Shown piece after piece: positions 62,533 to 64,000 of a stretch of 64,000 bases of DNA. The DNA is from Saccharibacillus sp. CPCC 101409 (lineage in GTDB: Bacteria; Bacillota; Bacilli; Paenibacillales; Paenibacillaceae), in contig NZ_JAULSA010000002.1 of assembly GCF_030518235.1 (NCBI RefSeq), positions 310,001 through 374,000 on the forward strand, read 5' to 3'. The translations under genes and the position numbers were made by a program. Positions within the stretch are counted from its first letter, which is position 1; every line of letters begins with the position of its first letter. The notes below the pieces were generated by a model. It was not told where the DNA came from. It searched no databases and worked only from the letters and a program-made list of their open reading frames with translations.

Positions 62533-64000
62533 CTAAGCCGGCGTCTTCGCCGCAAACTGCTTGTCGTGCAGTTCTTTGTACAGTCCGCCGAGCGCCAGCA
62601 GCTCGTCGTGCCGGCCACGTTCGGCGATGCGGCCGCCGTCGACCACGAGAATCTGGTCGGCGCTGCGCACCGTGGAGAGGCGATGGGCAATCACGATGCC
62701 CGTCTTGCCGCGCAGCAGGGCGTTCATCGCCTGCTGGACGTGGTATTCCGAGCGCGTATCGAGCGCGGAAGTCGCTTCGTCGAGAATCACGACCGGCGGA
62801 TTCTTGAGCAGGACCCGCGCGATGGCGATGCGCTGCTTCTCGCCGCCCGACAGTTTGATGCCGCGGTTGCCGACAACGGTGTCGTAGCCGTCCGGCAGTC
62901 CGGCGATAAAGTCGTGGATATAAGCCGCGCGGCAGGCGGCGATCATCTTGTCTTCGTCCGCATTTTCGTCGGCGTACAGCAGATTCTCGCGAATCGTGCC
63001 GTTGAACAGATACGTATCCTGCGTAACAAGCCCGATCCGCGATCTCAGCGCTTCAAGCGTTACGCTTCGCACATCGGCCCCGCCGACCGAGACGCTGCCC
63101 GAATCGACTTCGTACAGCCGAGGAATAAGCTGTGTGATCGTGGTCTTGCCCGCGCCGCTCGGCCCGACCAGCGCCGTTACGGTACCGGGCTTGGCATCGA
63201 AAGAAATGCCGCGCAGCGCCGGCTTGTCCGCTTGATAAGCGAAGCTCACATCGCGGAACCCGATGCCGCCGTCCGGCACCGCCGCGGCGGCGTCTGGTAT
63301 ATCCTTGATCTCCGAATCGAGATCGAAGTATTCGAAGATGCGCTGGAACAGCGCGACGGAACGCTTGATATCGACATATAAATTCGTCAGCGAACCGACC
63401 GGGCCGTACAGGCGGCCGAGCAGCGCCACGAACGCGATAATCGCGCCGATGGAGATCTCGCCCTGGATAAACAGGTAGCCCCCGTAGAGGTAGATCAGCA
63501 TCGGTCCGATCGAACCGAAGGTGCCGACCATCATCATAAACCAGCGTCCCGCCGTCGATTCGCGGATTTGCAGCCGCGTCGTGTCGGCGTTTGCCGTCCG
63601 GAATCCTTCGTATTCTTTGCCGTCCCGCGCAAACAGCTTCATCAGCAGATAGCCGCTCAAGCCCAGCGTTTCTTCCACGATCCGGTTTTGCTCGGAAATT
63701 TTCTCCTGCGTTTGCTTCGCCAGCTTCCAGCGCACCCGGCCCATCCGCCGGGTCGGCGCGGCGAACAGCGGCAGAACGCACAGGCTGAGCAGAGCCAGCT
63801 TGCCGTTCATCAGGAACAGCGTAACCGCGGTCGAGACCAGAACCAGCACATTGCTGGCGAAGCTGACAAGCGTTCCGCTGAAGATGCCCTGGATGCCGGC
63901 GATATCGCTCGTCATCCGCGTAATGACTTCGCCCTGTTTCACGTTCGAGAAGAACGACAGGGGAAGGCTCTGCAGATGCCGGTACATCCGGTTCTTCATA
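62533..64000 (-). CDS. ABC exporter, fused membrane and ATPase domains (partial)
   Basis: The gene enters from beyond the right edge. About 489 residues are visible: the last four membrane segments of an ABC transporter type 1 domain (after MYRHLQSLPLSFFSNVKQGE) and the complete ATPase with Walker A GPSGAGKTT, Q-loop VTQDTYLFNGTIRENLLYAD, signature LSGGEKQR and Walker B VVILDEATSALD. This is the LmrA/MsbA/BmrA type of lipid, drug or peptide exporter. Roughly 100-115 N-terminal residues are missing. Substrate unknown. Confidence 0.93.
   Translation of the reverse strand, partial: MKNRMYRHLQSLPLSFFSNVKQGEVITRMTSDIAGIQGIFSGTLVSFASNVLVLVSTAVTLFLMNGKLALLSLCVLPLFAAPTRRMGRVRWKLAKQTQEKISEQNRIVEETLGLSGYLLMKLFARDGKEYEGFRTANADTTRLQIRESTAGRWFMMMVGTFGSIGPMLIYLYGGYLFIQGEISIGAIIAFVALLGRLYGPVGSLTNLYVDIKRSVALFQRIFEYFDLDSEIKDIPDAAAAVPDGGIGFRDVSFAYQADKPALRGISFDAKPGTVTALVGPSGAGKTTITQLIPRLYEVDSGSVSVGGADVRSVTLEALRSRIGLVTQDTYLFNGTIRENLLYADENADEDKMIAACRAAYIHDFIAGLPDGYDTVVGNRGIKLSGGEKQRIAIARVLLKNPPVVILDEATSALDTRSEYHVQQAMNALLRGKTGIVIAHRLSTVRSADQILVVDGGRIAERGRHDELLALGGLYKELHDKQFAAKTPA

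Overview
The window reads as chromosomal DNA of a high-GC, spore-former-type Firmicute of the Paenibacillaceae. A Saccharibacillus-like or high-GC Paenibacillus is my best guess. The reasons are the strong AGGAGG ribosome sites with frequent TTG and GTG starts, YesM/YesN and YesS-type regulators beside sugar ABC importers, many plant-polysaccharide hydrolases, a sigma-D chemoreceptor promoter, CcpA-type cre sites and Gram-positive lipoprotein signals. I saw no transposase, integrase, phage gene or CRISPR array.

Layout. 1-2.1 kb: end of the pyrimidine operon (carB 3' end, pyrF, pyrE, terminator). 2.2-4.1 kb: an orphan solute-binding lipoprotein, then a two-tRNA unit (fMet, probable Ile2) with its own promoter and terminator. 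4.1-8.6 kb: serine hydrolase, AraC regulator, GH88 and DUF2264 genes. 8.6-15.3 kb: small hypothetical genes, an azoreductase, a NucA/NucB-type nuclease, a KimA-like K+ importer, and two possible small transcripts. 15.3-17.3 kb: a chemoreceptor and tRNA-Leu. 17.3-30.1 kb: GH105, AraC and LacI regulators, then an inositol operon (iolC-A-D-E, an inserted GH105 gene, iolG-B). 30.4-39.5 kb: a YesS-like membrane regulator and an ABC importer followed by a TIM-barrel epimerase-like gene and an unrecognised helical-toroid gene. 40.1-49.1 kb: YesN/YesM two-component system, ABC sugar importer, GH127 and GH43, most simply an arabinan-oligosaccharide locus. 50.8-59.1 kb: an eight-gene operon (thioesterase, acyl-CoA ligase, oxidoreductases, VOC protein, SsuABC-type importer, SDR) followed by a MarR gene; near-identical palindromes lie at the operon promoter and at the marR promoter. 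59.3-62.3 kb: a minus-strand operon of esterase, LytTR regulator, DUF3021 and ChbG-like deacetylase. 62.5 kb to the end: a partial ABC exporter.

How the genes fit together: roughly 17-49 kb is a plant-biomass and polyol island. Oligosaccharides are sensed by membrane regulators, bound by lipoproteins, imported, and cut by GH88, GH105, GH127 and GH43 enzymes. Several promoters carry cre-like boxes, which suggests carbon catabolite control.

The most unusual signal lies outside genes. Five intergenic stretches near 20.9, 30.2, 39.7, 49.3 and 59.2 kb hold diverged palindromic or inverted repeats. Four of them have a unit spacing of about 50 bp and a core sequence private to that site. Two of them (30.2 and 49.3 kb) share TGTCGAG-type ends and lie between duplicated copies of a hairpin. 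All work was by eye; no database search was made.
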